From Tubiluchus corallicola (lineage: Eukaryota > Priapulida > Priapulimorpha > Priapulimorphida > Tubiluchidae): a DNA stretch of 64,000 nucleotides. This document shows, piece after piece, positions 1 through 12,552 of the stretch. A program made the translations under genes and the position numbers. Each line of letters begins with the position of its first letter. Position 1 is the first letter of the stretch. Location of the stretch: positions 951,001 to 1,015,000 of the forward strand of contig JAQGDQ010000014.1 in assembly GCA_030141605.1 (NCBI GenBank). The letters are read 5' to 3'. The notes under the pieces are model-generated. The model saw only the letters and a program-made list of their open reading frames with translations. It was not told the origin of the DNA and searched no databases.

Positions 1-649
1 TGCTGTCTAGTAGTAGTTAGAGCAGAGCAGGCTTACTAGCTTGTTTTTTTTATAGAAACATTCATAGAAACGCAGCTTTTATAGAAACTATGGAGTACTT
101 GAGAAATACAACAATTTTTGCTGACCTACTATTAAATTGACATTAACGCAAAGTATGTTTCACTTTCTACTCTATGTAATAACCATAATTAATTGATCAT
201 TCTGCACCTCGACGTTGTCACACCAACCTTGTCAGATACATCACAAAACAATCAGGCTAATCTGACATCTACCAAATCCTAGTAAGTCATTTTTAAAATC
301 AGTGAGAGAACAACACACGGCAACACAGATCTTTGCGATACTCCCAATTGTCTCAGACTCTTAGTCACTACAGATACAACACTACACTAACACTAATTTC
401 AGTTATAAAAGAACACTTCCATAAGATTTCAGCGTTGCTAAAATGTGACCAGTAGTGGAACAAATATATACGTTAATTTAGATATATAAGGTGAATAGGC
501 AACTTTTATTGCTCTAGAAAGTATCTACTGGCATTATTCTCTGCAGAATTATTAGCACATAAAAACAATTTGTTGCCTTTGAAATCAAGCTAATGTAAGC
601 TCGAAGTTTCTGTACACGTATTATTTCTTATTATAATGATGATTGTTGC
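1..649. other. No gene recognised
   Basis: AT-rich sequence without a convincing coding stretch, RNA gene or repeat. Confidence 0.5.
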
Positions 650-865
650 CTCACTGCAGCTGTCGTTGCTAGCGCTCAAGCTGCCGCTTCTATTGCCTCA
701 ACTGCAGCTGTTGTTGCTACCACGCGTATTGCTGTTGCTGTTACTTCATTTGTAGCTGTTGTTGCTACCGCTCATGCGGTTGTTGCTACCACTCATGCTG
801 CAGCTGCTACTACTGTTGCCTCAACTGTAGCTGTTGTTGCTACCGTTTATGCTGCTGCTCTATCA
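650..865. repeat. Imperfect GCTGTTGTTGCTACC-type minisatellite
   Basis: Variants of GCTGTTGTTGCTACC and CATGCTGCTGCT recur with period multiples of three. One frame reads an Ala/Val/Thr-rich peptide, but there is no start, splice or similarity evidence for coding. Confidence 0.7.
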
Positions 866-2079
866 AAACTGATAATATTTCCTGATACAACCAAGTTAAT
901 AATGTATTTTATAAGGTAGGATTGTAAACTTGCGTTATGATCTTCATATAGTCAATAAAAGCCAAGAAATTGTATTTATCAGTCAATCTTTGCGGCATAA
1001 GAATCTATTTGACTCTCTTTAGTTCCAGTCATCTCTTGAATACACAATGTTGTACTGGCATTAGCCCTTATTACAGACCACTAGTAGATGTCAAGAATTG
1101 TAAATTACTAGTCCAGTTCTTTGTAAAGTTCTCTCGTGTTCTGAATGTAATTATTTGCTATTCAGTCACTGCCAGTTCTTGCGCCAGACCATAAGATCCT
1201 ATCGGCGCTAACAATTTGCATTCTGTTGTATGTTGCGCTATGTTCTGTAATTTAGCCTTCGGCTTATTACTGCACCAGGAAGCCATGTAATGTTCTGTAC
1301 GCTGTGTTCTGCATGATTGCTATAACCGTGACCTGATCTTCTTTCAGTTGAATAAATTTTTGCCGCCGCGAAATTGATGCAATTTGTGATGACTTAAATT
1401 GCTCATTAAACTTGTCGGATTAGTTTTACGACATGCAGAGGGGTGATTGGTTTCAACTTCTGTCTAGTAGCTGTTGCATTTTCACCTGTGCGTTTTTACA
1501 ATTTTTTCAAATTATTTTACAAAAAATAAGGCATGAAAAGGCATGACATTTGATAATTAAGGAATTGTACCAAAAAGCGAAGGTGCAGATGGCTCGGATT
1601 ACTGTACAATAACATAAGAATGTTATTATTGCAATCACTATGTTGACCATTTATTGATTGTAATAATATTAAATAGTAGTATTATTGTATAATTGTATAA
1701 ATTAAAGGATAATTATTGTATAGATAACAAAAAAAGTATTCAACGGGTAGACGAAGCTCAGAATTTGTTACATAAAACGTGATTTGCAACGTTAAATAAC
1801 CGACAAAAAACTGTGTGTAAATACATGCAAAAAATTGTCAGTGACACATGTGGAGTGTCTTATACGAAAAAATGACGTACATCAAAGAATACGGTTAGAA
1901 AACGCTTTTACTAAATCTTGTGGGTGTCTTTTAATAGTGTGGGGACGGCAGATTACACGCATGTGGTAATCAGTTGTATTATGAATTAAGAATTAAGATT
2001 TAAATTTTTTATTGCATTTTAATCATCAAAATGCATTTCATTGTTACAATTATAATTTAAAAATTACACATACAATATC

Positions 2080-2082
<3 letters not shown>
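866..2082. other. No gene recognised
   Basis: AT-rich. A short open stretch at 970-1194 lacks similarity or splice context. Confidence 0.5.

Positions 2083-2130
<48 letters not shown>
2083..2130. repeat. (TA)n microsatellite
   Basis: Uninterrupted TA dinucleotide repeat, about 23 units. Confidence 0.95.
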
Positions 2131-2132
<2 letters not shown>

Positions 2133-2774
2133 CATTTCTTTGTCCATTTAATGTATGTGATTTCTTTGTCCACTAAATTTTGTTACTCATTAAGCATATT
2201 TAACTTAATTGCCTGTTTAATCATGGCTAAACTGACCACTGATTTTATTAATGTCTCAAAGGCTTACTTTTTCTGTCGTTTTAAGAACTAGTAGTGGGAA
2301 TTTCTGCTCTTCGGGAAATTTTAATCCTATTCCATGAAAATTCGGTGTGTTTGCCCGTGAATTAATTTACTTCCGGTAGGATTTCCGTGCAATTCCCAGC
2401 TGCGAATTGCAAAAACCTGGTATAACTCACTATACTTTGTAAAAACTAATTCTTCACAGGGCCAAAGTGATAAGAGCTTCTCCCAGGGACGGCAACAGAT
2501 GAGTGGTCACGTGATCCTAGATGCTTGACTATATTAATAGGCTAAACCAGACATTTAATTAGGTTTATTCTTGTCTATCACGCTGATCGTGAGTTCAGAA
2601 GGAACTACATAATAAACTTATTGGACTTCGCAGAAAGTGGTGGATTTGAATGCGTTCAGCTGCCCTTGCTGTAATGTACATACTTCATTGCTACACTTCT
2701 TTGAGAATCTGTTGCTTTGTCACGGGGCTAGAACTATAATATATTTGTTTGGGACAGCTGATCTATTTGGTGGC

Positions 2775-2952
2775 GCGTGCAGACGTAGAGACTTCTCTCA
2801 CGACGTGTTGCGCAACTTCTCTCGGAGAGTGTTTCATGAAACACGTTGAAACAAATTGCGAGAGAAGTTGCCAAACCGTTTACACGTTTCAATATCCGTT
2901 CTCGGAGAGAAGTTGAGCAAAAAAAAAAAGAAGTCTCAACGTCTGAATACGC
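2775..2952. mobile_element. MITE with ~55-bp terminal inverted repeats
   Basis: The left end (GCGTGCAGACGTAGAGACTT...GCGCAACTTCTCTC) matches the reverse complement of the right end (GCGTATTCAGACGTTGAGAC...GCTCAACTTCTCTC) over ~55 bp. The total length is 178 bp with no coding capacity. Confidence 0.7.
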
Positions 2953-5087
2953 TATAACTCATTCAAACTGGCCAGAGCCTGTTTGGTGGTCTCTGCATTT
3001 CAATCAGCGTGGATGGAGTGCTTGAACACATGGGCAAACAAACTAATCCTGAAGATAGAATACTTAATGAACCTTTCTATAAATGGAATACATTGATTCC
3101 ATACTTGTACTATTGTACAATGTAAAAGTAAATAGTTGGAGGCAATGTGAGTACTGTAGTTGACTAGAAACGCGTGTGTTTGGCTACGGCAGTCAAGCAG
3201 CAGCGAGCTTGTTTAGTAGACGTATGGGTAACACTGTTTTTGTGCGGATGAATAGATAAATAGATGTAGCTTATACCTTGTAGAGGGAGGATGCACATGT
3301 TTTTGAACATGACTAATATCGACGTGGCTGTTCAGTGTTTTAGGATATGATTATTGGATATGATCTAGGTTTAGATCTCGTCAGTAGCAACAATCATCTG
3401 CATTACGTTAGCCCCGCGTTTCTTCCTGGATTTCGGCTTGCTGTGTGTGATACAAAAATTGTTGTTTGTACACTGTAGTTTGTCTTGAGGATCTGCATAC
3501 GTGAAACATACGGAAATCATGGCTGCTGCATTTTGTGCTGTGTGCAATCTGGTAGGCAGAATGAGAACCTGCAGAAAAACAACTTTCTGTATTTGATTTC
3601 TTCTATTGATTCTGAATTCTCATTCGTCTATGGTGTGGCCATTTTTCTTTTAAAACGCAAAAGCAGAAAGCCACCAACACTGGCTTGTGCAATGCGCTCC
3701 AGCATTTATGTTTTCATAATAAGAATATAATTATTATAGCTCTTGATATAATGTCAACAAAGTGTCTGATCTAATCAAAACACAGGGTCTATATTTTTGT
3801 GTTTTCAACAAATCTGGTTAACCTTGCAGATAAATAAGTCATTAACGTCATTTTTCCTAATTTACTTCTGTTTGGTAATCTTTGTTAATCTTCTTCAGAA
3901 ACAACCAATTATGTGTAACCAGAATGTGATGGCATGAGGTTACAAAATGTTTGTAACCAAAAACAATGTCCAAATTATTTGTTTGTTTGTTCATCTGTCC
4001 ATTTAGTCACTAGCTGATTTTCGTCAGTTCATGTCTACAATAATCTTTTTTATCCATATAACTTGAAATAAACACCTTTATACAAGTTGAAGTGATGAGA
4101 CGTCTCTGGTTCTAGCACCATCGTCAGCTACAACTGAAGTCCAAGTGCAAAAATTTTTTTAAGATATGAGGAAATATTAAATTAGAGAACTTTTGTATTC
4201 GTAAAAATTATTGCGCTAAAAGAGTGCCACAGTGAGATACGTTTTCTTCATCCTTGTCTCTATTTTCAACAAATGGGTGATGAAATCCTTATCTGAGATT
4301 AGAAAAGTCATAAACAGTAGTTGATAATTGATCAATGACGAAAAAAGCGCTAAAATTGTCAATTTTAAATTTAAAGCACACATCGTAAATAACCTTACAC
4401 GTGCTAATCCTATTTCTATTAAACCTTGACCAAAAGATATAAAAAACAAAAACCAAAGATAACGTAGAACAAATACGGCCAACAAACTAACTCATTAACC
4501 AACAAATAAACAAATAAATAAACAAATGAAATTGTGATTACATTAGACTGAGTCAAAGCCCCAATGTCAACGATTGACGGTTCTGTACTGCAAATTATGA
4601 ATTTTCTTTATTTTACAAGAATTATTAATCACTCTCTGGCGTCTGTAGATTTAGCACATTTTCTAACGGCTGCTTGAAATTGTCCTGTTCTGCAATCAGC
4701 GGCTTTCTGTTGTTGAACAACACGTTTTATTAACGGCTGACTTTGCGTTAGTAATTTACTGGCTTCAGTCTGCATCAATCACAATTTTCATTGTGGCTTT
4801 TGGCAGGAAAGCAGGTGGCGTGGCAGGCGGTCAGTTGTAAAAATTCTCGACATTTTCTTGAGTTGCAAGTTGAAGTCCTGCGAGAGACACGTCAACGGGA
4901 GCTAATTCTTTTGTGTGAATTATAAGATGACAATTACGGAAGAGACGAAGTGCCAAAGCAGAAATTAATTTTTCCAATAACACGATACCCGTGCAGTAAG
5001 AAATTACACATTGTAGCATAGAATTTAGAGAAATCTTGAAAAAAGTCTAACGTGGGAATGAGTTAACGAGAACAAAATAATAGTAGC
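2953..5087. other. No gene recognised
   Basis: Short open stretches (3485-3730 +, 4216-4485 -) show no family motif and no flanking structure. Nothing else is visible. Confidence 0.5.
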
Positions 5088-5340
<253 letters not shown>

Positions 5341-6212
5341 TTGTGTAACATAAACAAAGCTATTTGTATTGTTGTATTCGAAAAAGCTGACAACCCCGTC
5401 TCTGAGCAGTGAGTCTTTGATTGGTTTCTACGTTCTTATCATAAACCACGTTCTCCCCATGAGTCCTACATGGTGTGGTGCGTTGCATTTTACTATAAGC
5501 GTGATGTGCACCATGGCATTTTCAGAAATCTGTAATTTAATCCCAATGTAAATTCTGATTTCCTCCATTCAGAGTTACAATTCGTGTTTCTATAGATTTC
5601 TGATGTGTGACAAGCTCTCGCGTCTCTTTCTTGCGGTAACTTCTTGGATTTCTCTTATGTACAGAAGCTGAAGCAGACTATTTGCCTTCCATTAACCGCT
5701 TGACATTAGGAAGATGGCGTGACCCGTTGCACCATTTCCTGTAAAAAGTGGAGCCGTGGATTTTATTGTTCCTGATCTAGACTTTCATGTAAAGGGAAGG
5801 AAGTTCCACGTCAGCCAGCGCAGAAATGATCGTAATGTTCGTACACTTAGCACTTAAAACAAATTTTCACCCTGAGGTGAGACGCAGGCACGAAACATCA
5901 AGCAGGCCAAATAAATAGAGGATTTTTTGCTCATTCTGTTTGTGTTGTTATCTCAAAATTGCGAACAAGTGGTTTTCTGCCTGACTGTCTGACCCACTGT
6001 ATGCGGCTTGCAATCTTGCTAGCTAGACTGACTAACTGACTATGTGACACAGCAAAACAATCAGAGTAGCGATTGCAATCAGATCTGAGAGAACTAGCTT
6101 GAGCATTTCAGGTTCTTGATTTTACTGTTTAATTTGTTATTTGCTTCCGGTCAGTCATATGCTTTAATGCTATGTTTAGGCGTGGCTACTGCTGTATTAC
6201 TGTTTGACTGAT

Positions 6213-6676
6213 TTTTTCAAAAGCATTTGATAGAATTAATATTATTACGTTGTTTACAAAACTTGAAACGAAATGTAGACTTATTCAGCTTTTTCATCGT
6301 TACTCAGTCTGGTATCCTCTTTGATGAAATGCCGACAAAATGTAAAAATAAGAAAATCGGTTGCCACCTTTTAAATTCGTTCACTGGTACGTCAGGTTAT
6401 GCTGATGACGTAACCCTATTGGCTCCCTCCTTAACAGGCTTAAAAATCATGTTGGATATTTGTACATACTTTGCTGAAAAAAATCAAAATGTATTCTATT
6501 TAGAAAGCACTAGATTAAAATGGTATAATGAAGATGTTCACTTAGGTCTTAACTACTGCTTAGATCAAAATACTGACATTCTGAGTTGTAAGCAAGTTTT
6601 TATTAAATCTGTAAATTCATTGTTGTATTACTTGTTATCTATTGGTCTTGTCAACGCTTTTATATTTACTAACTAA
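6213..6676 (+). mobile_element. LINE reverse transcriptase fragment with internal deletion
   Basis: FSKAFDRIN (RT motif A) is in one frame near 6217-6246. After a missing ~100-120 residue block, another frame carries IGCHLLNSFTGTSGYADDV, TLLAPSLTGLKIMLDIC and LGLNYCLDQNTDILSCKQVF. GYADD is the catalytic motif C and is intact. Residues between motifs A and C are deleted, so it is dead. Confidence 0.82.
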
Positions 6677-7377
6677 CTAATTCAAAATTGTATATATTGT
6701 ATATACATGTATGTATATATTTATACATTATATACGTGTTTAGACCTTAGTAACGTATTTTGGGCTTTTTAGTTTAATTTTTATACATAATGCAATATAA
6801 ATTTATCTATGAATAGCTCGTTCTTCCCATTATAATTTAACTTTCTGCTATTATGAAATGACGAAGTTTCAATGTCTAGATTAGGTTCAACTAGATTTTT
6901 GTTCGTGAAATTATGGGTCTTGTTAACTCCAGTTTACAGAATTTTTGCTAATAGCAAGAACATCAATTTGGTTGGCCTGTACAGTGCTGCTTCGATTTCG
7001 TAATCTTAATGATTAAATTGTAATCGTGTTTGTAAGTCGATAATATAGTTGCAGCAGCAAGCTCGAGATTTCAGCTTTAAATAATCGATTCGTGTCTTTT
7101 AGATATTGTCCCAAATGCTGATTTCCAAGGGTCCATGACAATGCTTGCTCGTATCACGTAGAGTGGTTGACTTTTTTACTAACAAATCGAACGAAAATGC
7201 GTGTCCTTAACTATGTAGGCGAAACTAATAATAAAGAGAAAAAAATTGTTTTTAATTGAGTATCGAGCCTGGATCTGTTGCCTTCTTGGCGTCAAAGCTA
7301 ACAATGAAACAGTTTTACACTTAGACATAATATAGGACTAATGCACATTAACCATAACATGATATGTAAGCTCACAC

Positions 7378-7752
7378 ACAGCCCGGATTTTAGGGCCTAA
7401 GGCTAATTGAATATGGTCACCCTCTCAGAAGGAGCCACCCTCTAACTTGCCCACACCCGCCTTTAATATTTTTTAATCGTGATATATTTTAGTGACATTG
7501 AATTTGCACAGCTTAATATAAACTTATTGCAAATTCTTTAAATAAACTAGAATAGCTTCTTTTGTTTATCATTAGAAAAATTCAATGAGAGATACCACTA
7601 TTTTAGAACTTAATGCAAATCAAATTAGCATATGTTTTAACATAACCGTAGTGAAAACAGATTTTTTCCACTGTTATCAAATGCTCTATGACTACCAAGC
7701 TTGAGCGGACCTAAGCTGCAGCCTATACTAGCCTGTAGGATAATCCAGCCCT
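7378..7752. mobile_element. hAT-like MITE, copy 1
   Basis: It shares its 5' end, an internal block (CCACCCTCTAA, GTGATATATTT) and a 3' block (CTATACTAGCCTGTAGG, then CCAGCCCT) with the element at 30818-31070. Ends begin CAG..C and end CAGCCCT, as in hAT elements. Flanks gctcacac and attcacac look like an imperfect 8-bp target duplication. Confidence 0.7.
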
Positions 7753-7756
7753 ATTC

Positions 7757-7862
7757 ACACGTGCCGACGTTTTGCCAAATTTTGTCCCTTCTTGCAACAG
7801 ATTCTAACCTGCAAGCAAATAAATAATTAACAAAAAGACACAAGGGAACTGCCTTACAGAAG
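7757..7862 (-). repeat. Dispersed ~105-bp repeat, inverted relative to 12448-12552
   Basis: On - it reads through GGTTAGAATCTGTTGCA and ATTTGGCAAAACGTC, colinear with the + copy at 12448-12552. The + copy follows the LINE at 10.85-12.44 kb, so both are probably LINE 3' UTR sequence. Confidence 0.72.
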
Positions 7863-8602
7863 CATCATTCACATGAAGTCACGAACATGATTTATTTGTG
7901 TCACGTAAGAAAACAATATTTTTTTATAAATGGAATCAAAATTCAGCAGAGATAAATTTCTAACAGCGGCCATGTTCACAGGTTGCGTCACATTTCCATT
8001 GAGTGATTAAGAACCATTTTATCATGTTCTTATAATCGGTAAGCTCTTGTTTGAAGTGTTGTTGAAGCAGCTAAAACAGATGGAAGCATTTCAATTTTTC
8101 TAGGCTTTGTGACAAATAGGCAGTGCTAAGTAAGTGCTTTAGTTTTTCAATCTTAGCTATCTGGATACAAAACTGGAATGATACTATTCATGGTGCAAGC
8201 GAAATGTGTAGAAGTACTTATAAATCAGTTTATTCTAACTCTCCTATAAGCTAATGATAAATATAACATGATAGCCCTTCTGTCCAGGCTGTATACTTAT
8301 CATCAATGATGTACAGGCTAGATCGATTTCGCTACGAAGATTCGGGAAAACGAGGCAATCCGGGCATTGTCCGGACGAAGCAGTTTATTCCTGGATGAGT
8401 GGAAAGTCACTACCACGCCCCGTTAAATTGCAGAAACGCATTTGTGATTTTGAGTTGTCATAATGATTACAGTAATAAGAAAGCAGTTTATTCGGGGTAC
8501 TGCGACTGATTAATTCGAAAAAATCAACACCCATTCATCTAAGAAAATAAAATAAACGTGATACATTACTAATTGGCAAATTTCTCAATTTAAATTATCA
8601 GT

Positions 8603-8816
<214 letters not shown>

Positions 8817-9733
8817 ATCTGAAACTATAATTTCATCAAATACGTTTTCAGCGGGCGTGTTCAACAGTTTTATTATGATTATCCCTAGACCCATCTAGTT
8901 TTATGAAATTTCGCTGCAAACTTACAAGAGCCATATGTTTGAACATCATAACTGCATTTTATTAGTGCACTCGTGACAAACAGGCTCTATTTGGACTTGA
9001 AAAATGATTGTGCTTGATGTAATATCTCTCCGTGGTTCAATACCTACTGGCCATATTAATGATAGCAGAATTTTTGATGCGCGCTTTGAAAGAGAATCTG
9101 AGACTTCAAATTCTCATCGCATGAAACTTTAACTAAGAAAAAATCCAATAGATAAAAAAGGTGTGATAAATGGTCAGGAATGAATCTTTGTGCTACTGGA
9201 AAACAGCATCTAGATGACTTGAAGTAAGGTTGAAGTAAACTGAGCTAACTAGAAAACTTGCACCAATTGGCTTCGTCTTCTTAGCTATTTTTAAAGAACA
9301 ACAAAACACCTCTTTATAAATAAAGCTTAAAAAATTCGTTTTGGAAATTAATATTATTTACATACTGTTTTATTGCACACAGAGCTTGCATTAGTAGTAA
9401 TCCTACGTCAAAATCGTAAATTTAAACTCCCGCAATGACCGTTAGGCGCAGCCACTTTAACGGTAAATCGTTTAAAACAATTTTTGATAGCATTGCGCAG
9501 TTTGACAAAAGAATCAGAGCATCATTAAACAAAGGTTTAAATTACTATTTATTGCCAATAAGATCAATAACATGTGTTTTGGTGAGCCAGTGAGGCACAC
9601 TGGGATGGTGATATTATTTGTGGGTAGTGTTTTATCAGATGGCGCAATTATTTAAATTATTAGGAATGTTCTTTTCCAAGAATTTCAACTGGTAAGCGTA
9701 ATGCTAAATAATATAACTTTAATGAAAAGTTTT

Positions 9734-9962
9734 TCATTTATGTTCTTCTCTCTAAGGTCTCCGTTTATACATTCAAACCATCTCAGCTTGGGAAATAGGA
9801 AGAAGAGGACGACCCAAGCTGAGATGGTTTGAATGCATTAACGGAGACCTTAGAGAGAAGAATATAAATGAAGAGATGACAAACAACAGGAATGCATGGA
9901 GAAGACTTATTCACAACGGCGACCCCGCATAGGGAAAAGCTGGGAAGAAGAAGAAGAAAAGT
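9734..9962 (+). mobile_element. 5'-inverted, 5'-truncated LINE tail
   Basis: The right arm encodes the end of a LINE protein in one frame: RRGRPKLRWFECINGDLREK (from 9801), then RNAWRRLIHNGDPA and a TAG at 9930, followed by a GAA-rich 3' tail to ~9962. The left arm (9734-9792) is an inverted copy of 9813-9871, 59 bp with a 20-bp spacer. This is the structure left by twin priming during LINE insertion. Confidence 0.75.
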
Positions 9963-10849
9963 TTTTCGGGATATACTTTAAAAATCCCCCTTCCTTCCCC
10001 TTTAAATCTTTCCAACACGACGCCGACGACCGAAATAAGTTTAAAAGTTTTGTAACAATATTTGTTTTATTTGCATGCTTTTCCATTTGTGCGTCCTGCG
10101 GAACATGCGCTTTATTTTGTATTGGTGAAACTCTTTATATGCCTGTATTGTTAAGTTTCAACGTAAGCCTTATAACATTAAATTTTCTAACTATCCATGT
10201 CATTCATAGCAATCGTGTAATAAGAGTTTTGGTTTAGAGTTCGCAGTTTTGCATCCTTCTTACACATCAAGCAAATTAAGCGGAATTTTTTGAATTGGAA
10301 GATAGAATTTTGCTTGATTTAGTAAAATTACGTAGGGACAATATATAAAATTAGCACATCGGCCAAAAATAATATACAATTTTTTCCAATCAAAATTTCG
10401 TGTTCTAGGCACGAATTACTGATCAACGTAACTTAGTTATGCCTCACAGAACCGAAAGAGAATTGAGAAATTCGAAATTTTACAATACTGTGTAAGAAGC
10501 CCCAAGATTATACCTTGGACTGGTGACAGTTGCTTATAAATAATTTAACGGGCTTCGCTCTCTTAAGTTTTCTGCTATAAATAGTCTCTTGATGCTACAA
10601 CGGTCGTGACATAAATATTAATGCCAATACAGTTGGTTCCATTGGGAGATGGCTGTCCAATTCATTGTGGGAATGCTTGAGTCAAACATTTGCGAGTTTA
10701 ATTAGGCAACTAATCAAGTTGTTTGTTCGACTGAATGCCATTGGAAATCTAACACAATGTCCGTACGAAGAATTTAGTTATATAATATGTACCTCAAAGA
10801 GGTCTTTTCCTTCTGATACGTACCAATAATTTTTTAAAATAATTGGAAA

Positions 10850-12445
10850 CCTTTTATCTGGTCATATTTCTCACATTTTTAATCAAATTATAATACGAGA
10901 AAATTTTCCAGATTGTTGTAAAACTGGAAAACTCTCCAATGTAACACCAGCGCCCAAAAAAGGAGTCACAGAAGACCCAACAAATTACAGACCCATTTCT
11001 GTTGTCCATTGCTTATTCAAAATATTTGAAAAAATATTATACAATCAAATTTGTACGTATTTGGATACCTGTAATTTACTCTACAAACAGCAATTCGGAT
11101 ACAGGAAAAATCATAATACTATCGATGCTGTAACATTTGTCACAGAAAACTGGAGATACTCACTCAACAATAACGAATATGTTACCGCTTCCTTTTTAGA
11201 CTTAAGTAAAGCATTCAACAGCTTATACATATCACCCATTACTTCTCAATAAATTACGTGCTATTGGATTTCTCGAAGAAGCTATACATGTTATTGACGA
11301 CTGCCTAACTAACAGAATGCAACGGGTTAAACTTCAAAATAATATTTATTCAGATTAGGAATTATTTAAAAGAGCCGTACCAGTAGATACAATTCTTGGC
11401 ACACTTCTATTTTGCCCTTTATAAATAACATTCCTAAAAGTATAGAAAAGTTTCAAGGCAATGTAACGCAATATGCAGATGACAGATGTGCCCACACAAA
11501 TAATACTGATGCTAGTAAAGCGTTAATTAACTTAAAAAGAAACAGTTGAAAAATTGAAATTTGTTTTTGATTATCATCACCTACTATTAAATACAGAAAA
11601 AACTGTTTTCAAGTTACTTGCTCCACATATGAATTCTGAGAACTCGACTTGTCAATCACAAGTAAATGCATTGTCTTTAACTCTTTTTAATGACACTATC
11701 GAAAAGTCAGCCACTACTAATTTTTGGGGTATCCAAATTAACAATAAGCTAAATTGGTAAACACCAAGCTAACAAAATTGTACAAAAAATGGGCAAGATA
11801 TTTCCTTTTTAAAACAAGTAAAAGGGCAATTATGCATAAACACAAAACTACTTATTTACAAAATTATGGTACTTCCACAGATTACCTATAGCTCTCTATT
11901 GCTGACAAATCTATCAAAAACATCATTAGACAACCGATTCTATGCAAAATTACGTATTCTTGGCTCTTCTAATAAAACATACAAGCAAAATTCTTCTGCT
12001 ATCTCTAACCGACTAGCCACCTTTGAATCTCAATTGCAATATAATCAACTCATGTTTCTTTATAAATATTTAAATTATATCTCTAAATCATTTATGAATA
12101 ATAAAATTCCGTTTATTTCATACAGGCAATTAAATCGTCGAACAATGAATTTAGAACAAATACGGACAAGTAATTGATCTGGACGTGAATCACTGGCCAG
12201 TTGACTAAATCTCTGGAATTCACTACCAACTCAGATTAAAACAGCCCAAACTATCAGCTCCTTCAAAAAGATGCTCTGTTTACAAATTATAATCGCCCAA
12301 ACAATAAAAATGATAAAATAATGCCGAATAGTGATTATATTACATCCACACTCTAAACTTAAAATTCTTTAACTGGCTTAAGTAAAAATATAAGTGAAAA
12401 TGTATATTAATAACTTATACAATAAATTCCTTCGTGTATTCACCT
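10850..12445 (+). mobile_element. Decayed LINE ORF2 (reverse transcriptase to C terminus)
   Basis: Fragments in changing frames run in order: HISHIFNQII, NVTPAPKKG...PTNYRPISVV, QFGYRKNHNTIDAVTFVTEN, FLDLSKAFN (motif A), YADD near 11472, then GIQINNKLNW (~11731-11757) and a poorly readable C-terminal part. Many stops and frameshifts are present. It is a CR1/Jockey-like non-LTR element; I did not fix the clade. Confidence 0.85.
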
Positions 12446-12447
12446 GA

Positions 12448-12552
12448 CCCTGCTTCTATCAGTCAGTTCCCTTTGTTTTTATTGATTACTTGTTTGTTTG
12501 CAGGTTAGAATCGGTTGCAGGAATGGCCAAAATTTGGCAAAACGTCAACAGT
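12448..12552 (+). repeat. Dispersed ~105-bp repeat, + copy
   Basis: It contains GGTTAGAATCGGTTGCA and AATTTGGCAAAACGTC and is homologous to the inverted copy at 7757-7862. It sits directly after the LINE remnant, suggesting LINE 3' UTR. Confidence 0.72.
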
